NCBI GenBank assembly: GCA_022394755.1
Contig: JAGFCA010000067.1
Coordinates: forward strand, 1 to 64,000
Length of the DNA stretch: 64,000 nucleotides
Reading direction: 5' to 3'
Origin: Candidatus Poribacteria bacterium
GTDB lineage: Bacteria; Poribacteria; WGA-4E; WGA-3G
Shown here piece after piece: positions 17,875 through 26,972 of this stretch. A model generated the notes under the pieces. The model searched no databases and was not told the origin of the DNA. It saw only the letters and a program-made list of their open reading frames with translations. Positions within the stretch are counted from its first letter, which is position 1; every line of letters begins with the position of its first letter. The position numbers and the translations under genes were made by a program.

Positions 17875-19839
17875 TCAACGGGGTAGTGCAAAATAACCAA
17901 TACCAGTGAAAAATCCAACAAACATCCAAATCCCTACCATCACATATTCCCCAAATATTAAACCGAATGCGATAGGACGGATCTTACGATAGGTCAGTGG
18001 ACCACCAAACTTAAGTGCCATATATTTTATCATCCACCCTATAAGAACAGATGACCATAGATGAAATGCTGGATATGTCGCCCCTAATAGATAACCGATC
18101 GGATGCAGGGACCACCAAACAAAGCTTTGTCGCATCCACAACATAAACCCGGTAAAACCTGCGCCAGCAATCATACTATATACCTCACCCCAATTTGTCT
18201 CAACAGGAAATTGGATAAGTTTATTCATACGATTAAAATATCCCCGTGGTGCATTAACGAATGACCAATTCTGAAGGAATAATCCACCTTTGTTATAAAC
18301 CAATGTCAATGAAGCATAAACTGATACAGCAAGAGCAACGAGTATTGAAATTCCCAGAATCGGAACAACTTTCCGACGCATCAGTCCTACTTCATCCGCA
18401 GCTTTGAAACTGTGTAAGAAGTTTGGCATCATAAACTCTCCCCAATCGCGTAGAAATGTTCGTTGAAAACTTAGAACAGCCAAACTTTTTTGTCCTATTG
18501 CACCCGACCCAAGTGTATAAGTAATGTAATCAGAAGGAAAGAATGGAGCTTGTACGAGCAACAAACCACCATTGACTACCATCCATGATAAAACAACAGA
18601 TGTTACAAAGATAGAAAGCATCGTTATGATTGCTACCCATGTTTTGATTCCAGCAATCACCAAGAATGTTACAAGGATAATAAATCCAAAAATGAATCCG
18701 AAGAAGGCTATAGGATATGAAAGAGGTTCGTTACTATCATCGGCATAAGGTTGGTTTTTAATGTTATTGGTGTTTCTATCCATACCAAAAACTTTTCTTG
18801 CTATAGATATTATATGTTCCCGTCCACCCCAGAAAACAGCAGGTACAAAAATGAGGTAACCACCCATTACTTGTCGGCTACAACTGACCCACGGTCCAAT
18901 GCCTACTCCCGTAATATTCATGATGAGATATTGGAGTTTAAAAAAGAGAAAGAAAAACCACAGACTGAAGGATACTTCCAATGTTAGCAATGAAGCCACA
19001 CCGATTACAGAAAAATAAATAGCGATATTCATCCCAGGCCACATGCCCAGTGTATGCCACGGTTTTTCAGTAAAAGCACGATGAATTTCAAATAGCATTG
19101 GTATCTTAGGTACCATTGGGAAGTGGGCATGGAGACCATTGAGGAAGTGAATTACAAGCGGTAAGACCATACCTACCCATAATAACTTATTCTTGAAAAA
19201 TGAGTTTAGTAGTGATCCACTGGCTGGTTCTGCTGCTAATTGTATAGGAATCTGGATGAGTGGAAAGGAAAACCTTTCACGTTCTACCCACTGCTTTCGC
19301 AGAATAGTTGACAAACAGATTATTGTAAAATAGAAAACAACTATAAAGAGTGTCCAAACCAAGAGAGGATTGATCCAAGATACCCATGGAATGTTGCCTC
19401 CTGGAGAAAGTCCTTCATAGAAATCAGTTATAGCTTGTGTATCTGTAACTACTAACCAGTCTGGGATTTGTGGTTGGAGGGTTTCTGCCCAATCATTTTC
19501 CGGTGTTGTAAAATATCCAAGTGCGACAAGACAGGGAATAAGAAACTGTAAGAGTCCCATGGATGGAATACCAACAGCAACAATGAGCATCATCCATATC
19601 ACAGTTAATTCAAGGGATGTGAATGAAAAACGACGACTCCATCTCAAGAAACGTAATGGAAGGTTGACAATGAAAACAAGTAGGAGTAAACCTAAAATTG
19701 AGCCAACTGGGAGATGATTACCAGCCAGTCTGGAATTTTCTAAGAAATAGTTGTTATAGGGTGAGATTGCACAAATTCCACCTACTAATAGCAATCCTAC
19801 AAGGATGGCAGAAAAACGAATCTTTGGGTGGACAGGCAT
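17875..19839 (-). CDS. DUF6785/DUF6784-type polytopic membrane protein (paralogue 2)
   Basis: A 654-residue integral membrane protein, related along its length to those at 4183-6126 and 32960-34852. Shared landmarks are TTPENDW, ILRKQWVERERFSFP, FSLWFFFLFFK and FVWWSLHPIGY near the C-terminus. Its central cytosolic loop (RNTNNIKNQPYADDSNEPLSY) is longer than in the paralogues. Function is unknown; a transporter is plausible from topology. Neighbours are the metal/redox set downstream and a sulfatase upstream, about 365 bp away across a repeat-bearing gap, so it is probably its own transcription unit. Confidence 0.8.
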   Translation of the reverse strand: MPVHPKIRFSAILVGLLLVGGICAISPYNNYFLENSRLAGNHLPVGSILGLLLLVFIVNLPLRFLRWSRRFSFTSLELTVIWMMLIVAVGIPSMGLLQFLIPCLVALGYFTTPENDWAETLQPQIPDWLVVTDTQAITDFYEGLSPGGNIPWVSWINPLLVWTLFIVVFYFTIICLSTILRKQWVERERFSFPLIQIPIQLAAEPASGSLLNSFFKNKLLWVGMVLPLVIHFLNGLHAHFPMVPKIPMLFEIHRAFTEKPWHTLGMWPGMNIAIYFSVIGVASLLTLEVSFSLWFFFLFFKLQYLIMNITGVGIGPWVSCSRQVMGGYLIFVPAVFWGGREHIISIARKVFGMDRNTNNIKNQPYADDSNEPLSYPIAFFGFIFGFIILVTFLVIAGIKTWVAIITMLSIFVTSVVLSWMVVNGGLLLVQAPFFPSDYITYTLGSGAIGQKSLAVLSFQRTFLRDWGEFMMPNFLHSFKAADEVGLMRRKVVPILGISILVALAVSVYASLTLVYNKGGLFLQNWSFVNAPRGYFNRMNKLIQFPVETNWGEVYSMIAGAGFTGFMLWMRQSFVWWSLHPIGYLLGATYPAFHLWSSVLIGWMIKYMALKFGGPLTYRKIRPIAFGLIFGEYVMVGIWMFVGFFTGIGYFALPR

Positions 19840-20203
19840 ATTTTATTTCCATAGTGTTGATATCAATTCATAAGGATTAAACCTATCAATTTGTATAGTT
19901 GTGTCAAGCATCATGTCCACCACGGGTGTGTAAAGTTTTTGTCACTAAAGTTGTCAATTGAAGCATTAGGCTCTTCTGTAGGCGGGGAATGCCGTAGGGC
20001 ATTCATACCGTTGATTCCATAACTCCGATTCCCGAATCTTCTCTTCCTCTTCGTAGGGACGGGGTATTCCAGTCCGATATTTGTATCGTAATCTTCCAGA
20101 TTGCGTCTTGCGGTATAGCATAAACTACCAGTTGACGCATTGAGTGACAATTTATTTACACACCCATCCACCACCATGCCTAACACAACCCATTTCACTT
20201 AAT
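19840..20203. other. Repeat-bearing intergenic region
   Basis: A 364-bp gap with no gene. It contains one copy of the GAATGCC hairpin family (19982-20018) and, just after it, a C-rich stretch around 20020-20075 of unclear origin. The open frame on the minus strand across it is an artefact of the repeats. Confidence 0.6.
19982..20018 (+). repeat. REP-like hairpin, GAATGCC family, copy 1
   Basis: GGGGAATGCCGTAGGGCATTC forms a 7-bp stem (GAATGCC/GGCATTC) and is followed by the conserved tail ATACCGTTGATTCC. The same hairpin and tail recur at 52592-52628 and, with changed stem bases, at 56677-56724 (inverted) and 56851-56900. Confidence 0.75.
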
Positions 20204-21676
20204 TTATTGTCCGTCTGTTTCATCACGGAGGACAGGGTTATAAAGACAGAGTTCGGCATCGACAATTCTGCCATCAGGTAATGTATATTGATTTGGGGTT
20301 CCACCACCCCACGGTTCCTTGAAATCATTACTGCGTTCTTTGTCGATAACCTTCTGTTTCTGAACATCTTCCCATGAAAAACCTGCCATAAGTTGTTCAT
20401 GCAATGTTGCTTCTAAATTACTATGTTCAGGCAGTCCTGCGATATTCTCAAATTCACCAGGATCATTTTCTAAATCAAAAATGATGGATTCATCCTCAGG
20501 AAATGCGACATACTTATACCGAGGTGTTCTTAACATCCGCATCGGACTGGATGTTTGGTTTGACCAGTATTCGCTAATAGCAGTATTTCGCCAACCATCT
20601 CTATTGCCAGACATCAGACTTGTTAGATCTGATCCGTCTAAACCATCAGGTGTAGGGATACCAGCCTTAGAACAAAGTGTTGGATAGAGATCATTTAATT
20701 CTACAGGAGCATTCACACGTCGTCCGTGCGAATCTTCTGAGCGGTTATCGTATATAATCAGTGGAACACGTGCAGCCGCTTCATAATAACTGGACTTCCA
20801 CCATTGTCCATGTTCACCTGCCATTTCACCATGATCTGTTGTATAAACAATAATCGTGTTATCTAACAAACCATCACGTTTCAAGATTGTTAACAGATCA
20901 CCGATACACTCATCAAGAAATTCACAACATGCATAATATATAGCTCGTGCTTTACGTATTTCTTCATCGGGCATATCGTTTGTATTGAAGTGATTGCGTA
21001 AACCTTTTGCAAACTTGTGTGTATTTTCAAGATGACCTGGAGGAATATTTGGCATGTCGATGTTATCTGGGTAGTATTTATCAACTAATCTCTTGGGGGC
21101 AGTTAATGGGAAATGTGGACGGCTATAACTTGCAAGTAGAAACCACGGTTTGTCAGAAGGATGAGAACGCAAATACTCTATCGTTTCCTCATTGATTACA
21201 CGTTCTTGTAGCAGACTTGATGGTATTTCGGTGACACCAGCGTTTTTAGTACGTCCACGGTTACCACCCATATTTCCTTGTAATGGGTCGCGTTGATGTC
21301 CTGCCCGTCCCCGTAGGTCACCATAGGGTCGAGATTCAAAACCGTTGTTTTGTTCTTTGCCACCGAAATGCATTTTCCCCACAAGGGCTGTACTATACCC
21401 ATGTTGTACAAAATGTGCAGGCATCGTAAGATGTTCAGGATATAGAATTGAACCGTTATCCCATGCTGAACATCTGTTGGCATATTTACCGGTTAACATA
21501 CACATACGAGAAGGTGTACATAGTGGAAACTGACAGTATGCTGCATCAAAGTATGTACCGGATTCTGCCAAACGATCAAGATTTGGTGTCTGCACAATAT
21601 CGTTGCCTTCACATCCGATTGCATGTGGACTGTGTTCATCACTCATTAGAAATAGGATATTTGGTTGTTGAGCCAT
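20204..21676 (-). CDS. Type I sulfatase
   Basis: A 490-residue arylsulfatase-type hydrolase that removes sulfate esters, with substrate most likely a sulfated polysaccharide, typical of marine or sponge-associated bacteria (inference). The active-site signature CTPSR starts at Cys53, the residue oxidised to formylglycine, and is followed by LTGK in place of the common LTGR. Metal ligands are suggested by DEH (13-15) and by TTDHGEMAGEHG in the central part; GKMHFGG fits the conserved Lys/His pair. There is no signal peptide, so it appears cytoplasmic as read. The maturase (anSME or FGE) is not in this window. A tail of about 40 residues rich in Gly/Asn follows the core. Confidence 0.92.
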   Translation of the reverse strand: MAQQPNILFLMSDEHSPHAIGCEGNDIVQTPNLDRLAESGTYFDAAYCQFPLCTPSRMCMLTGKYANRCSAWDNGSILYPEHLTMPAHFVQHGYSTALVGKMHFGGKEQNNGFESRPYGDLRGRAGHQRDPLQGNMGGNRGRTKNAGVTEIPSSLLQERVINEETIEYLRSHPSDKPWFLLASYSRPHFPLTAPKRLVDKYYPDNIDMPNIPPGHLENTHKFAKGLRNHFNTNDMPDEEIRKARAIYYACCEFLDECIGDLLTILKRDGLLDNTIIVYTTDHGEMAGEHGQWWKSSYYEAAARVPLIIYDNRSEDSHGRRVNAPVELNDLYPTLCSKAGIPTPDGLDGSDLTSLMSGNRDGWRNTAISEYWSNQTSSPMRMLRTPRYKYVAFPEDESIIFDLENDPGEFENIAGLPEHSNLEATLHEQLMAGFSWEDVQKQKVIDKERSNDFKEPWGGGTPNQYTLPDGRIVDAELCLYNPVLRDETDGQ

Positions 21677-22016
21677 ACTACAGTTTTCTCCTTTAAGAGT
21701 TTGTAATAATTAGAGTTTGGTAATGTATGTATGATGACAGTGAAATCAACGTGTAATTTCTGTCCTATGTTTTCAAGTGGTGAACCCTGAAGGATGACAC
21801 AGGTAGTTCATGAATTAAGAAAGTTTGGTAGATAGACGGAATTAAATTGAAAATGGTGTCATCAACACCTAAAATGTCATGTTTATTCAGTGTAAAGGAT
21901 TAACCTATAAACGTCAAGTAAATCGGTAAGACTATTTAATTGTGTATTATGACTATAGGTATTGGCAATATCCTAAAATAACAACCCTAAATAATACGGA
22001 ATGAAAATCAACTTAA
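21677..22016. other. Intergenic region, no features seen
   Basis: A 340-bp gap upstream of the sulfatase start and downstream of the GHL10-like gene. It must hold the sulfatase promoter, but no convincing -35/-10 pair or hairpin stands out on the minus strand. Confidence 0.5.
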
Positions 22017-24053
22017 TTAATGAACTGGTTTAGCCTTCTTCTTGCCGACACTTAATTCAATAGCAGGAAGGATTGTATTTGATATATTAGATGAATAATT
22101 GAAGATGCACCAACCAGATGCACCTAAGAATCGTAAAAGATGGATTTGACCTACTACACCGTCAGGTGTTAGTATGGAATTAGAGGCAGTGGCACCAATG
22201 CCGGGATAAATCGCAACACCTTTAGGCATCAAGGCAAGTTGATTCTCTAAGAGGTCCGTAAAATATTTATTGTCTTCAGTATAATTCATTGGACAAACAA
22301 AATCGATGTATCCAGCCTTTGCCCATGCAATCCAATCCTGTCCAATAGAGGTGACACAGGAAGGATATCCTCCAAACACAGCAGTCGAGAGTTTTATATC
22401 CTTATTTACATTATGGATCCGTTTATGAATTAATCGGACTAACCGAGTAATCTGATCAACACGCCAATTGCTATATCTTTTACTATATTGTCCTGTATTT
22501 GGAAGCACGGGTTTAGGCCAGTCTTGAACATTGATTCTTGAAGATAGCATGAATCTTTTTTGACATCCTTGGCAGAAACATGCATGTCCCCCTGGATAAC
22601 GTATGTAATCAAGATGGATTCCATCAATATCGTATTTTTGCACGATTTCCATAATACTATCCAGTTCCAGTTTTACGTTTTCTGGATGTGATGGACATAA
22701 CCAATTTATCGGTTCACCACTTGACGAAACTTGTGTCCGTCCAGAATCACGTAAGTTTTTTACAAAATCCTCTGGAGCACCTTCTAAATTCCAAGTAATT
22801 TTCCAAATATGAACTTCTAAATTATATTTTTTTGCTGCTTGAACACATTGTTGGATCTGGTCACCATACTGTGTAAACTTACTACTCTGTGGTAAAACAC
22901 TGCTATCGTAATGGGCAATGCCACCCCAAGCCATATTTGGAAGAATCATATTAATTCCAGCATCAGCTAATTCCTTCGCTGATCGTTCCCAATCCCCAGG
23001 ATAAGCACCGAGTCCAGAATGATTCCAAATAGCACGGCCTTCCGTTGTATCGGTTAGATGTGAGAGATTGTATGCTTTTGCCAATTCTTCTCGACCCTGC
23101 CGCGATGTGTTCATTGCTTCATGATATTTCTTATTAGCATAATTTGTTCGAGCTTGAATAGACATTGTTTTCCCAGCATGTAAAGCATGTTTTGCTTCAG
23201 AGACCCCTCCATAGTCAACAAATTTTGATAGAAGATCAAGATCGGTAATATGACCAATAGTAGTCAAGGCATCCAATTCGCGTTTTGCAATTGCATGTTG
23301 AAACTCAGGTATCATATGTCCAAGTAGTGCAGCCAGAAGTTGGGTTTTTGTTTGAATGTCATCGGGAAGGAAAACATGACTAAAAAAGACACCCGCATTA
23401 CCTAAAAAAAATGCAGGATATCCTGTAGATTCATTATCAGAATTATACCAGTGTCCAATTACCTTTGTAGTAGGATCTGTTGCCTCTGCTACTGTAATAT
23501 TCCAAGAAACTTGCCTGACAGAATTCGGTAATCCTAAGACATCAGGAGCGTCGAATTGAATAGTGGAGAACTGCCCAGGAGATTCTCGACGCATCCACTT
23601 CTTACTTCGGACATTTAACATCTTACCTACTTCGTCAGCCAGATTGTAGGTAACAAATAGTTTACCTCCACGATCAACAAATGCGTTTAGCACTACAGCA
23701 GTATCCAAAGATATCTTCTGATTAAGTGGTAGGATTACCAATTTATATGGATTTGAAACTGAATTCTGAAAACGATTTTTACTTGCAGCGGCAGATTCAT
23801 CAATTTCATCTGCATTAAAACCTATGCTTTTTAGCATACGTATAAAACGTTTACTAACAGAACGGGCATAACTAACATCACCTTCAGAGATACCAGTTGA
23901 GGTTGATGGCAACAAAATGGCAATATCCGCTTGTTGTGCGGATATATTGGCTACCCATCCAAGAAAAAAGACGAATATAAAGATATGGAGGGTTATGGCT
24001 TTGGATGGAATTGTATTCAACCACGTAAGGCTTCGTATTATGTACGAATACAT
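22017..24053 (-). CDS. Secreted GHL10-like glycosyl hydrolase with N-terminal GATase-like domain
   Basis: A 678-residue exported protein (signal segment about 20-39, ending NISAQQ). Residues 40-260 resemble a glutamine-amidotransferase/ThuA-like flavodoxin fold (DIAILLPSTSTG, LVILPLNQ, FVDRGGKLFVTYN), often fused to surface hydrolases. The C-terminal half is a TIM barrel of the GHL10 (DUF187) type: GDWERSAKELADAGINM, HIWKITWNLEGAP and the strand DIDGIHLDYIRYPGG with conserved acidic residues. A CFCQGC pair follows. Substrate is unknown. It starts 49 bp after the amidase gene on the same strand, with AAGGAATAGGAT upstream, so the two may form an operon for envelope glycan work. Confidence 0.8.
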   Translation of the reverse strand: MYSYIIRSLTWLNTIPSKAITLHIFIFVFFLGWVANISAQQADIAILLPSTSTGISEGDVSYARSVSKRFIRMLKSIGFNADEIDESAAASKNRFQNSVSNPYKLVILPLNQKISLDTAVVLNAFVDRGGKLFVTYNLADEVGKMLNVRSKKWMRRESPGQFSTIQFDAPDVLGLPNSVRQVSWNITVAEATDPTTKVIGHWYNSDNESTGYPAFFLGNAGVFFSHVFLPDDIQTKTQLLAALLGHMIPEFQHAIAKRELDALTTIGHITDLDLLSKFVDYGGVSEAKHALHAGKTMSIQARTNYANKKYHEAMNTSRQGREELAKAYNLSHLTDTTEGRAIWNHSGLGAYPGDWERSAKELADAGINMILPNMAWGGIAHYDSSVLPQSSKFTQYGDQIQQCVQAAKKYNLEVHIWKITWNLEGAPEDFVKNLRDSGRTQVSSSGEPINWLCPSHPENVKLELDSIMEIVQKYDIDGIHLDYIRYPGGHACFCQGCQKRFMLSSRINVQDWPKPVLPNTGQYSKRYSNWRVDQITRLVRLIHKRIHNVNKDIKLSTAVFGGYPSCVTSIGQDWIAWAKAGYIDFVCPMNYTEDNKYFTDLLENQLALMPKGVAIYPGIGATASNSILTPDGVVGQIHLLRFLGASGWCIFNYSSNISNTILPAIELSVGKKKAKPVH

Positions 24054-24102
24054 ATCCTATTCCTTAGTAAAATCAAGTTAAAACTTTCTCTTTTATATGA
24101 AA

Positions 24103-25539
24103 CTAATGATTTGTGGATGCCAGATACCCATTGATTTTAGGCGAGTTCTTATGACTTATTGTCTGATTACTTCCTAAGAACTTTTCAACACCACGTACAA
24201 CTGCAGATGCTATCTTTTGTTGATATGTTTCAGATAATAGCTTTTGTCCTTCAGTTGGATTCGTAACAAATCCTGTTTCAATAAGAATAGCGGGGACAGT
24301 GGTACCGATTAGAACGACAAAACGTGCGTGTTTAACACCTCTATCTGTAGCACCAGTAGCGTTGACCATTTCTTGTTGAACATGTTGTGCTAATCTCCGA
24401 CTATCTTTACTCTTACTCTCGACTATTATCCCCTTTAGGAGTGATTCCAATTCCTGTATACTATACCCGGAGTTTGCATTTTCACGTGCTGCGATAAGTT
24501 CCGAATTCTTATCCGTACTTGTAACATCTAAATAATATGTTTCAATACCATTAGCTTTTGAATTTCCACTTGCATTGGCATGAATGCTTAGAAAAAGGTC
24601 GGCTTTATGTCTTGTGGCAAATGCTGTACGCTCTCTTAATTGTATAAATCTATCGCTATCCCGCGTGAATAGAACAGTGTACCCTTTAGCTGATAACAAA
24701 GCCCCTATTTTCTTTGAAATACTTAGTGCAATTGGTTTTTCTGTTATGTTTCCTGATCCAACTCCACCTGGGTCTTTACCACCGTGTCCAGCATCAATGA
24801 CGATTGTTTTTGCAGTCAAACCAAATTCACGAGTCAATGATCCGGGAGTTAATTTTTCTGGTTTGGTAGTAGTTGGGATAGTATCAGCTTTTGGTTTTGG
24901 CTTTTCTGGATTATTAATTGGTTGCTCTTTAGGTTTAGGTGTTACTTTCTGTCCTTTCAGTTCTTGCAGTTCCTTAGATGCAATAGTGACTACATCTTTT
25001 GGAGATTCTGATTCAACAATTTCAACATATAAAGTTTCAGCACGGGTTTTATATCCATGTTCTACATAAGATCTACCCAATTCCAACTTTGCTTCTGAGG
25101 CAACATTAGTATCTGCATATCGGTCAACCACTATTTGATAATGATGTGCAGCACGGGCAGAATCCCCTATTAATGTATAACAACGTGCAATCCAATAATG
25201 AGCCCGAGGTAGATGTGTGGAGTTCGGATATGTATAAATAACTTTCCTAAATGCAGAAATCGCCTTTTTTGGGGCTTCAGAATCTCCATATTTAAAACAC
25301 CAAACCCAACAGGAGGCAATTGCAAATTGTAGATCATCTGCTGATTCATTGTTTGCATCAACCTGAAGTAATTTTTCAAAATCTGAAATCAATGTATACC
25401 ATTCATCAATTGTTGTTTGTTTTTCTCCACTTGTATAGGAGTAATGCCTATCAAGTAATTGATTCTGTTTCGGTATACTAACACAACCAACAACACTCAC
25501 TACTAATAGGATTACTGTATACAGAGAAAAATATTTCAT
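24103..25539 (-). CDS. N-acetylmuramoyl-L-alanine amidase lipoprotein with TPR domain
   Basis: A 478-residue cell-wall amidase that cleaves the bond between MurNAc and the peptide stem. The ATG at 25539 is chosen over an in-frame start 27 nt upstream because GAGGAG lies 8 nt before it and the protein then opens with a lipoprotein signal (VVGC, lipid Cys19). Residues 50-190 are tetratricopeptide-like repeats, then a Pro/Lys linker (about 195-235). The Amidase_3 domain has zinc ligands His252 (DAGHGG), Glu267 (ITEKP) and His320 (SIHAN), and a catalytic Glu in LIETGF. It is therefore an AmiC-like enzyme probably anchored in the outer membrane. It is divergent from the tRNA operon. Confidence 0.9.
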   Translation of the reverse strand: MKYFSLYTVILLVVSVVGCVSIPKQNQLLDRHYSYTSGEKQTTIDEWYTLISDFEKLLQVDANNESADDLQFAIASCWVWCFKYGDSEAPKKAISAFRKVIYTYPNSTHLPRAHYWIARCYTLIGDSARAAHHYQIVVDRYADTNVASEAKLELGRSYVEHGYKTRAETLYVEIVESESPKDVVTIASKELQELKGQKVTPKPKEQPINNPEKPKPKADTIPTTTKPEKLTPGSLTREFGLTAKTIVIDAGHGGKDPGGVGSGNITEKPIALSISKKIGALLSAKGYTVLFTRDSDRFIQLRERTAFATRHKADLFLSIHANASGNSKANGIETYYLDVTSTDKNSELIAARENANSGYSIQELESLLKGIIVESKSKDSRRLAQHVQQEMVNATGATDRGVKHARFVVLIGTTVPAILIETGFVTNPTEGQKLLSETYQQKIASAVVRGVEKFLGSNQTISHKNSPKINGYLASTNH

Positions 25540-25865
25540 ATTGTAGACTCCTCTGCTTCCACTCAAATCTACCTAACACAAATCTATTTCATATTAGGGA
25601 GATAGAAATCAGTATATGTATTTTATTTTATATTTTTTATTATCAAGAAATAAAACGATGCAGATGTCATCTTCGTTACTATACTAAATGAGAATTAACT
25701 TTCGTGATTCGTAGTTTCTTAAGAACATACCGCCCCTACAGCACTCCAAATTTCACAGTAAATTAGTCCAAATTAGATTATAATCGACTTGTAGATAGTT
25801 TAATTGAAAATGGTATACTCTTAAAGATTTAATAGGAAAACAGAGAGATAAAATATTAAATTATC

Positions 25866-25894
25866 TTGACAAACAGAACTGTTTGTATTATACT
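25866..25894 (+). promoter_or_regulatory. Strong promoter of the tRNA operon
   Basis: A perfect TTGACA (25866-25871), exactly 17 bp spacer, then TATACT (25889-25894), one base from consensus. Transcription would begin about 30 bp before tRNA-Val. It is the best sigma-70-type promoter seen in the window, as expected for stable RNA. Confidence 0.85.
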
Positions 25895-25934
25895 TAATAT
25901 TGTCCTTGAGATGAGACTATCAAAATCTCATTTT

Positions 25935-26008
25935 GGGCGGGTAGCTCAGGTGGCTAGAGCGACAGCTTTACACGCTGTAGGTCACAGGTTCAAGTCCTGT
26001 CCCGCCTA
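25935..26008 (+). tRNA. tRNA-Val (anticodon TAC)
   Basis: A full cloverleaf can be folded: acceptor GGGCGGG with CCCGCCT, D arm GCTC/GAGC, anticodon stem ACAGC/GCTGT with loop TTTACAC (anticodon TAC, read as valine), T arm ACAGG-TTCAAGT-CCTGT and discriminator A. CCA is not encoded. Confidence 0.95.
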
Positions 26009-26027
26009 CTTGTTAGAGGTCTCTTAT

Positions 26028-26102
26028 GGACTCGTGGCGCAGTTGGTTTAGCGCGCCTGCCTGTCACGCAGGAGGTCGCGGGTTCAAGTCCCGTCGGGTC
26101 CG
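26028..26102 (+). tRNA. tRNA-Asp (anticodon GTC)
   Basis: The acceptor GGACTCG pairs with CGGGTCC, anticodon stem CCTGC/GCAGG has loop CTGTCAC (anticodon GTC, aspartate), and the T arm is CGGG-TTCAAGT-CCCG with the discriminator G expected for tRNA-Asp. CCA is not encoded. It is 19 bp after tRNA-Val and shares its transcript. Confidence 0.95.
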
Positions 26103-26120
26103 TTTAATATAATGAAATAG

Positions 26121-26153
26121 CCACAGGTTGTGTTCGCAACTCTGTGGTTTTTT
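26121..26153 (+). terminator. Rho-independent terminator of the tRNA operon
   Basis: CCACAGGTTG and CAACTCTGTGG form a stem with one mismatch around a short loop, followed at once by TTTTTT (26148-26153). It lies 18 bp after tRNA-Asp and explains why the next gene cannot start before this point. Confidence 0.85.
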
Positions 26154-26199
26154 CGTTATAATACGAATCAACACCAAATCTACCAAGGAGCAACCTAAT

Positions 26200-26895
26200 A
26201 TGTTGCCCCTAAGAGAACATGATAAAGTTGTTCAACAGAATCCGAATTCTGCTGATGCATATTTTCATCGTGGAAAGGCAAAGATGCCAGACCTTTCTGC
26301 CATTGCTGACTATGATGATGCAATCAGGCTCAACCCAAATTTCGCTGAAGCATATTACTATCGCGGTTGTATGAAATCCTATTTTGGATCGGGTGAATCT
26401 ACCCCTGCTGCTCGCTATAAGGCACTCCTTTCTGCAGTTGCAGATTTTGACAACGCAATACGGTTAGATTTAGATTTCCCTGAACTACTCTCTGCGTATT
26501 ACAGACGAGGACTTGCGAAATACAACATAGATCGATATGAAGACGCTATTGACGATTTTGATGCAGCCCTTATGCTAAAACAGGGAGATCCTGAATGTCT
26601 TATTGCTGAGATCCAAGAATTGCGAGAGGAAGCAGAAGGTATACTGAATTTTTATGAGGAAGGGATTGCTAATATAAATGAGAGAATCCGTGAGAATCCT
26701 GTAAATATCAGAGATTACAAAATCCGAGGTGAAACAAATGGATTCTTAGGTCGTATGGAGGAAGCTGTAGCGGATTTTAAGAGAATCTTGGAGCTTACAT
26801 CAGAACAACAGATAATTTCTGAGATAGAAAAGCACCTTCAGCAATTGGAGAATACATACTATTGGCAACAGTATAGTTGGCGTACAGGTAACTAA
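26200..26895 (+). CDS. TPR-repeat protein
   Basis: A 231-residue soluble protein built of tetratricopeptide repeats (NPNSADAYFHRGKAK, NPNFAEAYYYRG, SAYYRRGLAKYN, then a degenerate C-terminal pair). Such repeats form a helical scaffold for protein binding; the partner is unknown. The open frame reaches back to 26128, but that lies inside the tRNA terminator. ATG 26200 has AAGGAG 9 nt upstream and is the better start. There is no signal peptide. It is followed 77 bp later by serS on the same strand. Confidence 0.82.
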   Translation: MLPLREHDKVVQQNPNSADAYFHRGKAKMPDLSAIADYDDAIRLNPNFAEAYYYRGCMKSYFGSGESTPAARYKALLSAVADFDNAIRLDLDFPELLSAYYRRGLAKYNIDRYEDAIDDFDAALMLKQGDPECLIAEIQELREEAEGILNFYEEGIANINERIRENPVNIRDYKIRGETNGFLGRMEEAVADFKRILELTSEQQIISEIEKHLQQLENTYYWQQYSWRTGN

Positions 26896-26972
26896 GGTAG
26901 TAGATAGAGAACATACTGAAATTTTGTAGCTTACAGTCATATAAACCCAGATAATTGAGGAGAAGAATCGCA

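Noticed and set aside
19911..20400. Minus-strand small proteins over the repeat and the sulfatase end
   Set aside because: They are translations of the GAATGCC repeat and of the sulfatase in another frame.
25866..26051. Short plus-strand protein across the tRNA genes
   Set aside because: It is translated from the promoter and tRNA-Val/Asp sequences and has no independent start signal.
26128..26199. Upstream extension of the TPR gene
   Set aside because: The frame is open from 26128 but this DNA is the tRNA operon terminator, and ATG 26200 has a good ribosome site.
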